Origin: Paenibacillus cymbidii
GTDB lineage: Bacteria; Bacillota; Bacilli; Paenibacillales; NBRC-103111
Assembly (NCBI RefSeq): GCF_004764705.1
Contig: NZ_SHLX01000001.1
Location: 124,001-188,000 of the forward strand
Direction of reading: 5' to 3'
Length of the DNA: 64,000 bases
Part shown: in pieces, positions 8,848 to 17,125 of the stretch
Layout: each line of letters opens with the position of its first letter
Position numbering within the stretch: position 1 is the first letter of the stretch
Notes under the pieces: model-generated
What the model was told of the DNA's origin: nothing
Database searches by the model: none
What the model saw: only the letters and a program-made list of their open reading frames with translations
Program-made: the position numbers and the translations under genes

Positions 8848-9801
8848 TTACCTGGGCAAGGGCGGGTTCTCGCCGTCGATGCCGGTTGTGATGCCGGCGT
8901 GCAGCTTCCCGGCGGGCGCGCCGCTGCGGCATTCCGCCCGGTACGCCCCCGGCGAGCGGCCGACCGCCCGTTTGAACGCCTTGGAGAAATGGTGGATGTC
9001 GGCGAAGCCGCAATAAGCGGCGATCCGATCGAGCGGCAAGTCGCCGGCGGACAGCAGCTCGCAGGCATGGTCGATGCGCAGCCGAAGCAAGTAGCGATGC
9101 GGCGGCAAACCGAATTCGCGCTTGAACAGCGCGCTGAAGCGCGACGGCGACAAGTTCGCCCGCTCCGCCAGATCGGCGACGGTGAGCGGTTCGTCGAGCC
9201 GGAACGATACGTACGACGTGATCCAGTTGAACGTGGCAGGCGTTGCCCCCTTGATCCTCGACGCGTCGGCGAACTGCGTCAACAGCCGCAGGACGAAGGC
9301 GGAAGCGAGATTCTGCGCTTCCAACTGGGCGAGCGGTTCGTCGTGGCTGCAGCAGGCGACGATGCGCAGCATGTCGTCGCGGCATTGCAGCGGATCGTTT
9401 AGCCGGAAGCTTACGGGAACGGCGACGCCGCGAAAGTCGTTCAGCCGCGGCTGCATCAGATGGGCGTAGGCCGACAAGTCCAACTGGCCCGCTCTGGTCT
9501 GAAAGCTGGCTTCGCGCTGCGGATTGTAGAACACATCGAAGTGGAAATACGGCGTAATCGTATCCGTGATGCCGCGCAGCGAAACGACGCTTCCCGGTTG
9601 AATCAGACAAAAGTCGCCGGATGTCAGCGAATATGGCTTCCCGTCGACCTGAAACAGGCATTCTCCCTCCTGCACGTAAATAAGCAAGTAATCGAGCAGC
9701 CTTCGTTCCGGGATGAACCAAGGCTTTCTGACCGCGTAACCGCCTCCCCGGACATACGGCACGATCGGATAACGCGACTTCCATTCCGCAAGCTCCAGCA
9801 T
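8848..9801 (-). CDS. AraC-family transcriptional regulator
   Basis: About 317 residues, with an N-terminal cupin-like ligand domain (LIYVQEGECLFQVDGKPYSL) and a C-terminal AraC DNA-binding domain (LTVADLAERANLSPSRFSAL; LDRIAAYCGFADIHHFSKAF). The ATG at 9801 is preferred because GGGAGGGG lies ahead of it; an ATG eight codons upstream has only AAAGGAAA directly abutting it. It ends 12 bases from the importer terminator and is divergent from the PhyH dioxygenase gene, which it most likely regulates. No membrane segment is present, so it should sense a cytosolic ligand. Confidence 0.87.
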   Translation of the reverse strand: MLELAEWKSRYPIVPYVRGGGYAVRKPWFIPERRLLDYLLIYVQEGECLFQVDGKPYSLTSGDFCLIQPGSVVSLRGITDTITPYFHFDVFYNPQREASFQTRAGQLDLSAYAHLMQPRLNDFRGVAVPVSFRLNDPLQCRDDMLRIVACCSHDEPLAQLEAQNLASAFVLRLLTQFADASRIKGATPATFNWITSYVSFRLDEPLTVADLAERANLSPSRFSALFKREFGLPPHRYLLRLRIDHACELLSAGDLPLDRIAAYCGFADIHHFSKAFKRAVGRSPGAYRAECRSGAPAGKLHAGITTGIDGENPPLPR

Positions 9802-10055
9802 CGGACAAGCCCCTCCCGGCGCCATTTTCCTTTAACTGTACCAAATGAAGCCCTAGATGAACAGTCGTTTTTGACAATAAACTCGGGTGTTTTGAACAAT
9901 GCCGGACGAAAGCGCTCCCCTTATAATGATTATATTGATCGAAGCAAATCAGCGAGGCAGGCCCGACGCAAGTGGTGAAAATCAATGCCGATTGGACCTG
10001 AGGTGCGGCCCAATGCGGTAATGAAAGCAAGCAAACGAAGACGAGGTGGAGAGCG

Positions 10056-10892
10056 ATGAGTCAGAACACACAATTGGAACAGCTGCCGCTATTGGCGGAC
10101 GAGTATGCCTTGACCGCAGAGGATGTCGCCAACTACCGGCGCGACGGCCATGTACGCTTGCGCGCGGTGGCAAACGCGGAAGAAATCGCCGCTTACCGGC
10201 CGGTGATCGGCGAACTGGTGCAGCGGCTGAACTATCACAACAAGCCGGTTCACGAGCGCGATACGTACGGGAAGGCGTTCATTCAGATCGGCAACTTGTG
10301 GGAGTCGAGCGAGCTGGCCGCGCGGTTCGTTCTGGCGCGCCGTTTCGCCAAAATCGCCGCCGACCTGATGGGCGTGCAAGGGGTGCGCATCTATCACGAC
10401 CAGGCGCTGTTCAAGGAGCCGGGCGGCGGCCATACGCCGTGGCACCAGGATCAAATTTATTGGCCGATCGACTCGCCCAATACGATTACGATGTGGATGC
10501 CGCTCGTGCCGATTTCGGAGCAAGTCGGCTCGATGACGTTCGCCAGCGGCTCGAATGCTGTGGGGATGATCAACAAAGTCGTCATCTCCGACGAGTCGCA
10601 TCGCACGCTGCAGCAGTATATCGACGGCAAAGGGTTCCCGCTCGTCAACTATGGCGCGCTGAGCGCCGGCGACGCCACGTTCCATGCGGGCTGGACGCTG
10701 CACAGCGCGCCGGGCAATCCGACGGAGACGATGCGTGAGGTGATGACGGTCATTTACGTTGCGGACGGCGTCCAGGTGGCCGAGCCGGACACCAATGCCC
10801 GGCAGAACGATCTGAAGCGCTGGCTTCCCGGCTGCGTGCCCGGCGGGCCTGCGGCCAGCCCGCTCAACCCGCTCGTTTACAGCGCCGGCTGA
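10056..10892 (+). CDS. Phytanoyl-CoA dioxygenase (PhyH) family oxygenase
   Basis: A 278-residue Fe(II)/2-oxoglutarate-dependent dioxygenase of the PhyH family. The iron triad is visible: His130-x-Asp132 in TPWHQDQIYW and the distal His216 in GWTLHSAPGN; Arg227 is a candidate 2-oxoglutarate ligand. Such enzymes hydroxylate small organic substrates using O2. The start ATG follows GAGGTGGAG. It stands alone with a divergent AraC gene. The substrate is not predictable; it may belong to the same catabolic programme as the amidohydrolase/Rieske genes, which is inference. Confidence 0.85.
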   Translation: MSQNTQLEQLPLLADEYALTAEDVANYRRDGHVRLRAVANAEEIAAYRPVIGELVQRLNYHNKPVHERDTYGKAFIQIGNLWESSELAARFVLARRFAKIAADLMGVQGVRIYHDQALFKEPGGGHTPWHQDQIYWPIDSPNTITMWMPLVPISEQVGSMTFASGSNAVGMINKVVISDESHRTLQQYIDGKGFPLVNYGALSAGDATFHAGWTLHSAPGNPTETMREVMTVIYVADGVQVAEPDTNARQNDLKRWLPGCVPGGPAASPLNPLVYSAG

Positions 10893-11002
10893 GCCCAAAT
10901 CCCGCACGGATAGGCTCCTGTCCGGCTCCGCTCGTCGTCCGCCGGCATAGGCTGATATATACCAACCGGTCGTCCGCCGCCGGCTAACGAGGAGCCGCCG
11001 TT

Positions 11003-11083
11003 ATGAAGAAAACGTTCGACACTACGCTGATCGTGCTGCTGTTCGTCCTGCTTGTGCTGGTCTTGTTGTTCCTGTTTTTCTGA
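11003..11083 (+). CDS. Very small single-span membrane protein (26 aa)
   Basis: A 26-codon gene starting MKKTFDTT and continuing as one hydrophobic helix rich in Leu, Val and Phe, ending with two Phe. A clear ribosome site (AACGAGGAG) sits 8 bases before the ATG, and a strong hairpin terminator follows the stop. Size and layout resemble the tiny spore or membrane proteins common in Bacillales (YjcZ-like), but no specific family signature is visible. It lies next to the SpoVA-type cassette, which fits a role in the spore; this is inference. Confidence 0.55.
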   Translation: MKKTFDTTLIVLLFVLLVLVLLFLFF

Positions 11084-11101
11084 ATCAGCCGCGGGCCGCG
11101 G

Positions 11102-11151
11102 CAAAACAAACAGCCGGATTTCCTTCGCGGGAGATCCGGCTGTTTGTTTTG
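11102..11151. terminator. Bidirectional hairpin terminator
   Basis: A long stem starting AAAACAAACAGCCGGAT (from 11103) pairs with the complementary arm ending near 11150, around the loop CTTCGCG. A-rich and T-rich flanks on both sides let it serve the small membrane protein gene on + and the DUF1657 gene on -. Confidence 0.8.
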
Positions 11152-11179
11152 TTTTGCCGTGCGGAGCGTCATGAAATCA

Positions 11180-11386
11180 TCAGAAGCCTTTGTATTGCGG
11201 CTCTTCGTTTTCCAACTGCTGAACGCGGACGCTGATTTGGTCGACGACTTGCTGCGTTTGCGTCGCCGCGTTGGAGAAGGTCGTTTTTGCTTCCTGGTTT
11301 TGCGTGCTCAGCGCAAATTGTTCCAGGCTCGCCTGCGCGCTCTTCAATGAAGCGAGGCATGTTTTTACCTGAGAGGCCACCGTCAT
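11180..11386 (-). CDS. DUF1657 domain protein (SpoVA-associated)
   Basis: A 68-residue protein matching the short helical DUF1657 family (TVASQVKTCLASLKSAQASL, then QFALSTQNQEAKTTF). The function is unproven, but the family is found almost only in spore formers, in or beside spoVA-type operons. AGAGGTGA precedes the ATG by six bases. It is divergent from the DUF421-DUF1657 gene, whose C-terminal domain is a clear relative. A candidate sporulation-sigma -10 (CATAGTA) lies upstream on the same strand, without a convincing -35. Confidence 0.85.
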   Translation of the reverse strand: MTVASQVKTCLASLKSAQASLEQFALSTQNQEAKTTFSNAATQTQQVVDQISVRVQQLENEEPQYKGF

Positions 11387-11538
11387 CTGCCATCACCTCT
11401 TTTCCTTCACAGAGTCAACACTACTATGCCCATCGTCCGGCGATTAAATGTAATCAAATGTAAATTCATAACGATTCACTGTTCTGCGAATCATTAACAT
11501 GTGATCTTATTTGGCGGTTCTGAAAGGAGGCGTCGTCC

Positions 11539-12399
11539 GTGCCGGATTGGCTGCACCTCGTGGCGCGATCGCTGGGCGCCATCATCATGCTGTTTGCGCT
11601 GACGCGCATTCTCGGCAAGAAGCAAATTTCGCAGCTGACGTTTTTCGAATACGTGACCGGCATTACGCTCGGCGAGTTGGCGGGCTTCATGTCCACCGAT
11701 ATGGAAGGCGTGTACTGGCACGGTATCGTTTCGCTGCTCGTCTGGTTCAGCGTTCCGTTCGTGCTGGAGCTGCTCACGCTGAAGAGCAAGAAGCTGCGGG
11801 AATGGTTCGAAGGCAAAGGGACCGTGCTGATCAAAGAGGGCAAAGTGCTGGAAGACAATTTGAAAAAGGAACGGTTTACCGGCGACGAACTGCTCGAGTC
11901 GCTGCGGACGAAAAATGTGTTTCGGGTGGCGGACGTCGAATTTGCCGTGCTGGAGGCGAGCGGCGACTTGAGCGTGCTGCTGAAGAAAGAGCACCAACCG
12001 CTGACGCCGGCGCATCTTGGCATCACGGTTGCGCCGGAGCAAGAGCCGCAAACGGTCATTCTCGACGGCAACATTCTGGACGAGCCGCTGTCGACGATTG
12101 GTCTTAGCCGCGGCTGGCTGCAGACGGAGCTGGACAAAATCGGCATCCCCGCCAATAACGTCTTTCTCGCGCAAGTCGACAGCTACCAGCAGCTGTACGT
12201 CGATCTGTACGACGATGTGCTGCAGGTGCCGGTTCCGCAGACGCGGGCGCTGCTGCTGGCCACGATGAAAAAATGCGCCGCCGATGTGGAGCTGTTCGCC
12301 TTGGCGACCAACCGGCCCGACGCCAAGCTCATGTACGAGGCGTGCGCGGCCAAGCTGAACGACAGCGTTGCCGCCCTGACGCCGGTGCTGAAACGATAA
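11539..12399 (+). CDS. DUF421-DUF1657 fusion membrane protein (2Duf/YetF-like)
   Basis: A 286-residue protein with N-terminal membrane helices (about residues 10-27 and 58-80) and the YetF-type DUF421 body (FFEYVTGITLGELAGF; GTVLIKEGKVLEDNL). A C-terminal domain at about 233-284 (LFALATNRPDAKLMYEACAA) aligns with the separate DUF1657 protein encoded next door. This DUF421+DUF1657 layout is that of 2Duf, a spore inner-membrane protein of spoVA-2mob operons linked to raised wet-heat resistance in Bacillus subtilis. It starts at GTG 11539 after GAAAGGAGG and leads the spoVAC-spoVAD-spoVAEb genes. Confidence 0.88.
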   Translation: MPDWLHLVARSLGAIIMLFALTRILGKKQISQLTFFEYVTGITLGELAGFMSTDMEGVYWHGIVSLLVWFSVPFVLELLTLKSKKLREWFEGKGTVLIKEGKVLEDNLKKERFTGDELLESLRTKNVFRVADVEFAVLEASGDLSVLLKKEHQPLTPAHLGITVAPEQEPQTVILDGNILDEPLSTIGLSRGWLQTELDKIGIPANNVFLAQVDSYQQLYVDLYDDVLQVPVPQTRALLLATMKKCAADVELFALATNRPDAKLMYEACAAKLNDSVAALTPVLKR

Positions 12400-12426
12400 C
12401 GAACGAGGAAGCGAGGAGGGATCCAG

Positions 12427-12903
12427 GTGGCTGATGCCAAAAACAAGAAGCTGACCATGACGATGCAGGAATACCAGGCGCTGGCCAAAACGATCGAACC
12501 GCCGCGGCCCGTTGCGGTCAATTGCGTGCGGGCTTTTGTCGTCGGCGGCTTCATCTGTACGCTTGGCGAAGGGCTCATGAAGCTGTTTCAGCACGCGTTC
12601 GGCTTCGACGAAAAGACGGCGGGCAATCCGACCGTCGCCGTGCTTATTTTGATTTCGGTGCTGATGACGAGCTTCGGCATTTATGACAAAATCGCGCAAT
12701 GGGCCGGCGCCGGCACGTCGGTGCCGGTTACCGGCTTCGCCAACTCGCTTTGCTCCGCGGCGCTCGAGCATCGCTCCGAAGGCATTGTGCTTGGCATCGG
12801 CGGCAACATGTTCAAGCTGGCCGGCTCGGTAATCGTCTTTGGCACGGTGGCGGCATTCGTCGTTGGACTGATCAAAATGATTTTCGGCATGGGGGTGCAT
12901 TGA
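12427..12903 (+). CDS. spoVAC: Stage V sporulation protein AC
   Basis: A 158-residue integral membrane protein of the SpoVAC/SpoVAEb family (EYQALAKTIEPPRPVAVNCV; GYDKIAQWAGAGTSVPVTGF-like segment with FANSLCSAALEHRSEG). In spores SpoVAC is a mechanosensitive channel component that moves dipicolinic acid across the inner membrane. It starts at GTG 12427 preceded by GCGAGGAGGG. Only two bases separate its stop from spoVAD. The channel is expected to be made in the forespore under sigma-G; no confident promoter was found, so that is from family knowledge. Confidence 0.93.
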   Translation: MADAKNKKLTMTMQEYQALAKTIEPPRPVAVNCVRAFVVGGFICTLGEGLMKLFQHAFGFDEKTAGNPTVAVLILISVLMTSFGIYDKIAQWAGAGTSVPVTGFANSLCSAALEHRSEGIVLGIGGNMFKLAGSVIVFGTVAAFVVGLIKMIFGMGVH

Positions 12904-12905
12904 CG

Positions 12906-13928
12906 ATGCTGCAAGGATACCAAAGCTGGAAATTCGACAGCCGTCCGGCGATCGCCGGCACGGCTGCGGTCGTCGGCCCCGAGGAAGGACGCGGCCCGCT
13001 GGGCAACGACTTCGACATCGTGCACGGCGACCTGTCGCTGGAGGAGAAGACATGGGAGAAAGCGGAGAAGAAGCTGATGGAAGAAGCGGCCAAGCTTGCG
13101 ATCGAAAACGCCGGCGTCACGAAGGAAAAAATCAATTTCTACGTCGGCGGCGACCTGATGAACCAGATCATCAGCAACAGCTTCGCCGCGCGGACGATGG
13201 CGATTCCGTATATCGGCATCTTCGGGGCGTGTTCGACTTCGATGGAAGGGCTGGCGGTCGCGTCGATGATGGTCAACGCCCGCCACGCCGATTACGCGCT
13301 GGCCGGCACGTGCAGCCATAACTGCACGGCGGAGAAACAGTTTCGTTATCCGATCGAGTACGGCTCGCAGAAGCCGCCGACCGCGCAGTACACGGTAACG
13401 GGGGCGGGAGCGGCGGTCGTGACGCTGCGCGGCGGCGGACCGAAGGCCCCGGTCGTGACGAAGGCGACCATCGGCCGCGTGATCGACATGGGGATCAAGG
13501 ACCCGTTTAATATGGGAGCGGCGATGGCGCCGGCGGCGGTCGACACGATTGCGGCGCATTTCCGCGATTTCGGCATCGAGCCGGGGCATTACGACATGAT
13601 CGTCACCGGCGATCTGTCGAACGTCGGCTACCACATCGCGCTGGAGCTGATGGCCAAGCACCGCATCCCGATCGAACAAACGACTTACGGCGATTGCGGG
13701 CTGATGATTTACGACCGCGACAAGCAGCCGGTGCAATCGGGCGGCAGCGGCTGCGGCTGTTCGGCGTCGGTCGTGTACGGCCATTTGCTGAAAAAGGTGC
13801 GCACCGGCGAAATCAGGCGGCTGCTGGCGGTTGCGACCGGCGCGCTGCTGTCGCCGCTGTCGTTCCAGCAGGGCGAAAGCATTCCCTGCATCGCCCATGC
13901 GGTGGCCATCGAATACGGAGGGGATTGA
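12906..13928 (+). CDS. spoVAD: Stage V sporulation protein AD
   Basis: A 340-residue SpoVAD with a thiolase-like fold. It binds dipicolinic acid on the outer face of the spore inner membrane during DPA import. Recognisable stretches are the start [20 protein letters not shown], the [18 protein letters not shown] segment, [10 protein letters not shown] and the C-terminal [20 protein letters not shown]. It starts at ATG 12906, directly after spoVAC, and is followed by spoVAEb after four bases. Length is normal for the family. Confidence 0.95.
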   Translation: MLQGYQSWKFDSRPAIAGTAAVVGPEEGRGPLGNDFDIVHGDLSLEEKTWEKAEKKLMEEAAKLAIENAGVTKEKINFYVGGDLMNQIISNSFAARTMAIPYIGIFGACSTSMEGLAVASMMVNARHADYALAGTCSHNCTAEKQFRYPIEYGSQKPPTAQYTVTGAGAAVVTLRGGGPKAPVVTKATIGRVIDMGIKDPFNMGAAMAPAAVDTIAAHFRDFGIEPGHYDMIVTGDLSNVGYHIALELMAKHRIPIEQTTYGDCGLMIYDRDKQPVQSGGSGCGCSASVVYGHLLKKVRTGEIRRLLAVATGALLSPLSFQQGESIPCIAHAVAIEYGGD

Positions 13929-13932
13929 TACG

Positions 13933-14289
13933 ATGTTCATGGATTTCGTTTGGGCGTTCGTCATCGGCGGCGCCATCTGCGTGCTGGGTCAATTGATGAT
14001 GGACATCGGCAAGCTGACACCGGCGCATACGATGAGCGCGCTTGTCGTCATCGGCGCGATCGTCGACGGGCTCGGTCTGTACGATCCGCTCGTCAAGTTT
14101 GCAGGGGCGGGGGCGACGGTGCCGATCACCAGCTTCGGCAACGCGCTTGTGCACGGCGCGCTCACCGAGCTGAACGAACACGGCTGGATCGGAATCATCA
14201 CCGGCATCTTTACGATCACGAGCGCCGGCATTTCCGCGGCGATCATCTTTTCGTTTCTCGCCGCGATCGCCACGCGGCCGAAAGGGTGA
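13933..14289 (+). CDS. spoVAE: Stage V sporulation protein AE (SpoVAEb)
   Basis: A 118-residue hydrophobic protein with four likely helices, of the SpoVAEb type ([40 protein letters not shown]). It completes the DPA channel set with SpoVAC and SpoVAD; it is homologous to SpoVAC at the shared [17 protein letters not shown] signature. The ATG at 13933 is used. No T-rich terminator follows; instead a four-hairpin repeat begins 12 bases downstream and may end transcription. Confidence 0.92.
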   Translation: MFMDFVWAFVIGGAICVLGQLMMDIGKLTPAHTMSALVVIGAIVDGLGLYDPLVKFAGAGATVPITSFGNALVHGALTELNEHGWIGIITGIFTITSAGISAAIIFSFLAAIATRPKG

Positions 14290-14300
14290 CCTTCCACAAA

Positions 14301-14492
14301 AAATAGCCCATCAAAAATGGCCTATTTGCCCCAAATCGCCCGGCTCATCGAAAATAGCCAGCGAAAAAACTGGTTATCTCAACGCGGAAGCCCCAAATTC
14401 GACCTTTTCAAAGAAATAACCAGTGATTTCACTGGTTATTTCTTTGCTATAGGCTCTTTTTTGCGATATAGCCAACAAAACACGGCTTATTC
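14301..14492 (+). repeat. Four-hairpin intergenic repeat, copy A
   Basis: This copy has four successive stem-loops. H1: AAATAGCCCAT / ATGGCCTATTT at 14301-14327. H2: imperfect, at 14351-14378. H3: AAAGAAATAACCAGTGA (14410-14426) / its exact complement (14429-14445), 17 bp. H4: degenerate, 14464-14491. The same order and spacing recur near 25.1 and 55.3 kb. H3 here has A-T pairs where copy B has G-C pairs. It lies between spoVAEb and the MoxR gene. No coding role is seen. Confidence 0.85.
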
Positions 14493-14919
14493 TGCGGAAG
14501 TTATTTCCTTTGCATCCTGCCATCGCGTTATATGACATTTTGATTACAAGCCAAAATCGGTCCCAAACCGGAGAACCTTTTTGGCTTTTTTGGCGTACAT
14601 ACACATAGGTGCGCGCCTAGGCGCGGACAAGTCCGATAGCGGCAATCGGCGATGTACAAAATTGACAAACAATTTCATCATTTTTGCTCGTATACGCCCG
14701 TTTTTTATTCCTGTAAAATGGGAGTACGAACTTCTCTTCCAGCATTTTTCAACCTTTGCAGGTTTTTATCCGCTTCGTGTTCACCGCGTTTTTGCTTGTT
14801 CGATCCATCGCCGACCCAGGCAGGTCCACACAGCCGCATCCATCGCAACAAACCAGCAAATTATGCCGCAAGCCCGATCTGTGCCGCCGATTCACGATTG
14901 TTTAGGGAGGATGAGCCAT
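14493..14919 (+). other. Non-coding stretch upstream of the MoxR operon
   Basis: About 430 bases without a supported gene. A TTGACA-like hexamer near 14662 and a TAAAAT near 14716 are present but are not spaced as one promoter. The frame upstream of the MoxR start is open but has no recognisable protein sequence and no conserved extension. Nothing else is identified. Confidence 0.4.
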
Positions 14920-15879
14920 ATGGAGGCCGTCGTACAAGAGCAACAAGAATTGTTGAAGCAACTGAAGGCGAATTTGGAAGGCTGCATTCTCGGCAAGAGC
15001 AACGAAATTGTCCTGCTGCTGACCGCACTGCTCGCGGGCGGGCACGTGCTGCTCGAGGACGTACCGGGTACAGGCAAAACCGTGTTGATTAAAGCGCTTG
15101 CCAAATCGATTCGCGGCCAGTTTCGCCGCATCCAGTGCAACCCCGATTTGCTCCCGACCGATATTACCGGCGTGGCCATCTACCATCCGAAGAAGGAAGA
15201 GTTCCTGTTCCGGCCGGGCCCGGTCATGACGAATATACTGCTCACCGACGAAATCAACCGCGCGACGACGAAGACGCAATCCGCGCTGCTGGAGGCGATG
15301 GAAGAGCGCCATGTGACGGTGGACGGCGAAATTTACGAACTGCCGATCCCATTCATGCTGCTCGCCACGCAGAACCCGATTGATTTCGAAGGCACTTACG
15401 TGCTTCCCGAAGCGCAGCTGGACCGATTCATGATGAAATTCAGCCTCGGTTATCCGGACGAAGAAACGGAGAATCGCATGGTCGCCGCCCAGGCGAAGCT
15501 GCATCCGATCGAGCAGATCAAGGCGGTTGCCTCCGTCGAGGAAATTTCGGCGCTGCAGGAGAAGGCTCGCGAGGTGCATATGGACGACGCCGTCGGCCAA
15601 TACGCCGTTTCGCTGACGCGCAAGACGCGGGAGCACGCTTCCGTGTTCCTCGGCGCCAGCCCGCGGGCGACGCTTGCGCTCGTGCAGGCGGCCAAAGCGT
15701 ACGCCTTGCTGAACGGGCGCGATTACGTGGTGCCGGACGACTTGAAGCATTTGGCCCCTTATGTGCTCGGGCACCGGATCATTCTGCATGCAGATGCGCG
15801 GATGGAAGGGCAAACGATCGAGTCCGTGCTGAAATCGGTGTTCGAACAGGTGAGAGTTCCGGTCCGATTGGAGAAGTGA
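14920..15879 (+). CDS. MoxR-family AAA+ ATPase
   Basis: A 319-residue AAA+ ATPase of the MoxR/RavA class, a cytosolic chaperone-like ATPase often encoded with DUF58 and transglutaminase proteins. The Walker A reads EDVPGTGKT, Walker B LLTDEINRA, and sensor region LLATQNPIDFEGTYVLPEAQ. The ATG at 14920 has AGGGAGG nine bases upstream; an ATG at 14911 directly abuts that site and is less likely. The next gene starts 4 bases after the stop. The three-gene order matches yeaC-yeaD-yebA of Bacillus subtilis. The client process, probably envelope-related, is unknown. Confidence 0.92.
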   Translation: MEAVVQEQQELLKQLKANLEGCILGKSNEIVLLLTALLAGGHVLLEDVPGTGKTVLIKALAKSIRGQFRRIQCNPDLLPTDITGVAIYHPKKEEFLFRPGPVMTNILLTDEINRATTKTQSALLEAMEERHVTVDGEIYELPIPFMLLATQNPIDFEGTYVLPEAQLDRFMMKFSLGYPDEETENRMVAAQAKLHPIEQIKAVASVEEISALQEKAREVHMDDAVGQYAVSLTRKTREHASVFLGASPRATLALVQAAKAYALLNGRDYVVPDDLKHLAPYVLGHRIILHADARMEGQTIESVLKSVFEQVRVPVRLEK

Positions 15880-15883
15880 CGCC

Positions 15884-17125
15884 ATGAGCGAATTTGCCGC
15901 ACGCATAATGGAACGGTCGTCCAATGCGCATTGGCGGTTTTGGATCGTCGCCAGCTGTTTCGCCGGAAGCTTGCTGTTCCTGTTGTTCCAGGGCGGCAAA
16001 CTGGCCTTTATGATGTTCATCATCATGTTCGTGCTCACCGTCTACTTGACGCTTGGCAAATGGAGCGGCATCGCCCGGACGGAAGGCAGCCGCAAAATAT
16101 CCGGCCTCGCGCCCGACGCGTCAACCGAGGCCGGTACGACGCTGACGATTGCGATTTCGGCGCAAATTCCCGGCTTCTGGCCGATTCCGTATGTGCTGAT
16201 CAAAGATCGGCTGCAGCGCCGGAGCGGCGGCGAGCATCTGTTCGAAGCGTCGTTCGTGCCCGACTGGAAGCGGCGCGGCATCGTCGAATACCAGACTCCG
16301 CCGCTGCGCCGCGGATTTTATTCGTTCCGTACGACAGACTGCTCCACCGAAGACGTCTTCGGCATTTTTGAACATACCGGACGCGTCGAACTGAAGCAAA
16401 ATTTTATCGTTTACCCTCGCACGGTGCCGATCAAGGAATGGAAGCAGCTTCATCAGATGCTGAAGGGGCTGCATCATCATTCCACGACGACGCGCGCGCT
16501 GCGCGAAACGACGCAAATCAACGGCGTGCGCGAGTACATTTACGGAGACCGGCTGTCGCGCATCCACTGGAACGCCACCGCCAAAACCGGCACGTGGAAA
16601 TCGAAGGAGTTCGAGCGCGAATCGTTGCCGAAAACGATTATCGTGCTCGACCGGGAACTCAAGCATTACAAAGACGCCGAACAGTTCGAGCTGGCGGTGT
16701 CCATCGCCGCTTCGCTGCTGCAATACGGCACGCAGCGCGAGCTGGCGGTCGGCCTGTTGTCCGTGGGCGGCGAATCGACTTATTTTGAACCGAGAAGCGG
16801 CCACTCCCATCTGAAAAGCATGCTGAAGCACTTGGTGGAAGTCGAAGCGAACGGGCAGCAAACGCTGATGAAGGCGATGACCGATCGTTCGCGGCTGTTC
16901 GCTTCGGGCTCGTTCGTTGCCGTCGTATCGCCCCAGCGCGGCGAAGCGATGCTGCAGACGCTTGCCTGGCTGGAGCACCGGCAGCTGAATCCTTGCCACA
17001 TGTGGATCGGCCAGCAGGACGACGGGCGCGACAAGTGGATGCAGCAGCTGCGCGTGTCCGGCTATGTCGGCTACCCGATCGCTACATTGTCGGAGCTTCC
17101 GCACGTGTTGGGAGGGAGAGGCTGA
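15884..17125 (+). CDS. DUF58 domain membrane protein
   Basis: A 413-residue protein with two N-terminal membrane helices (about residues 15-55) and a DUF58 region resembling a von Willebrand A fold (VREYIYGDRLSRIHWNATAK, typical RxYxxGDxxRxIHW-type motif). The family always accompanies MoxR ATPases and probably acts with them on membrane or envelope targets. The stop overlaps the ATG of the transglutaminase gene by one base, which indicates translational coupling. Confidence 0.9.
   Translation: MSEFAARIMERSSNAHWRFWIVASCFAGSLLFLLFQGGKLAFMMFIIMFVLTVYLTLGKWSGIARTEGSRKISGLAPDASTEAGTTLTIAISAQIPGFWPIPYVLIKDRLQRRSGGEHLFEASFVPDWKRRGIVEYQTPPLRRGFYSFRTTDCSTEDVFGIFEHTGRVELKQNFIVYPRTVPIKEWKQLHQMLKGLHHHSTTTRALRETTQINGVREYIYGDRLSRIHWNATAKTGTWKSKEFERESLPKTIIVLDRELKHYKDAEQFELAVSIAASLLQYGTQRELAVGLLSVGGESTYFEPRSGHSHLKSMLKHLVEVEANGQQTLMKAMTDRSRLFASGSFVAVVSPQRGEAMLQTLAWLEHRQLNPCHMWIGQQDDGRDKWMQQLRVSGYVGYPIATLSELPHVLGGRG

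Noticed and set aside
9880..9930. Promoter upstream of the PhyH gene
   Set aside because: A TATAAT near 9923 is present, but the nearest TTGAAC and TTGACA hexamers are wrongly spaced.
14317..14535. Small open frame inside repeat copy A
   Set aside because: It runs through hairpin arms; the same frame is not kept in copies B and C.
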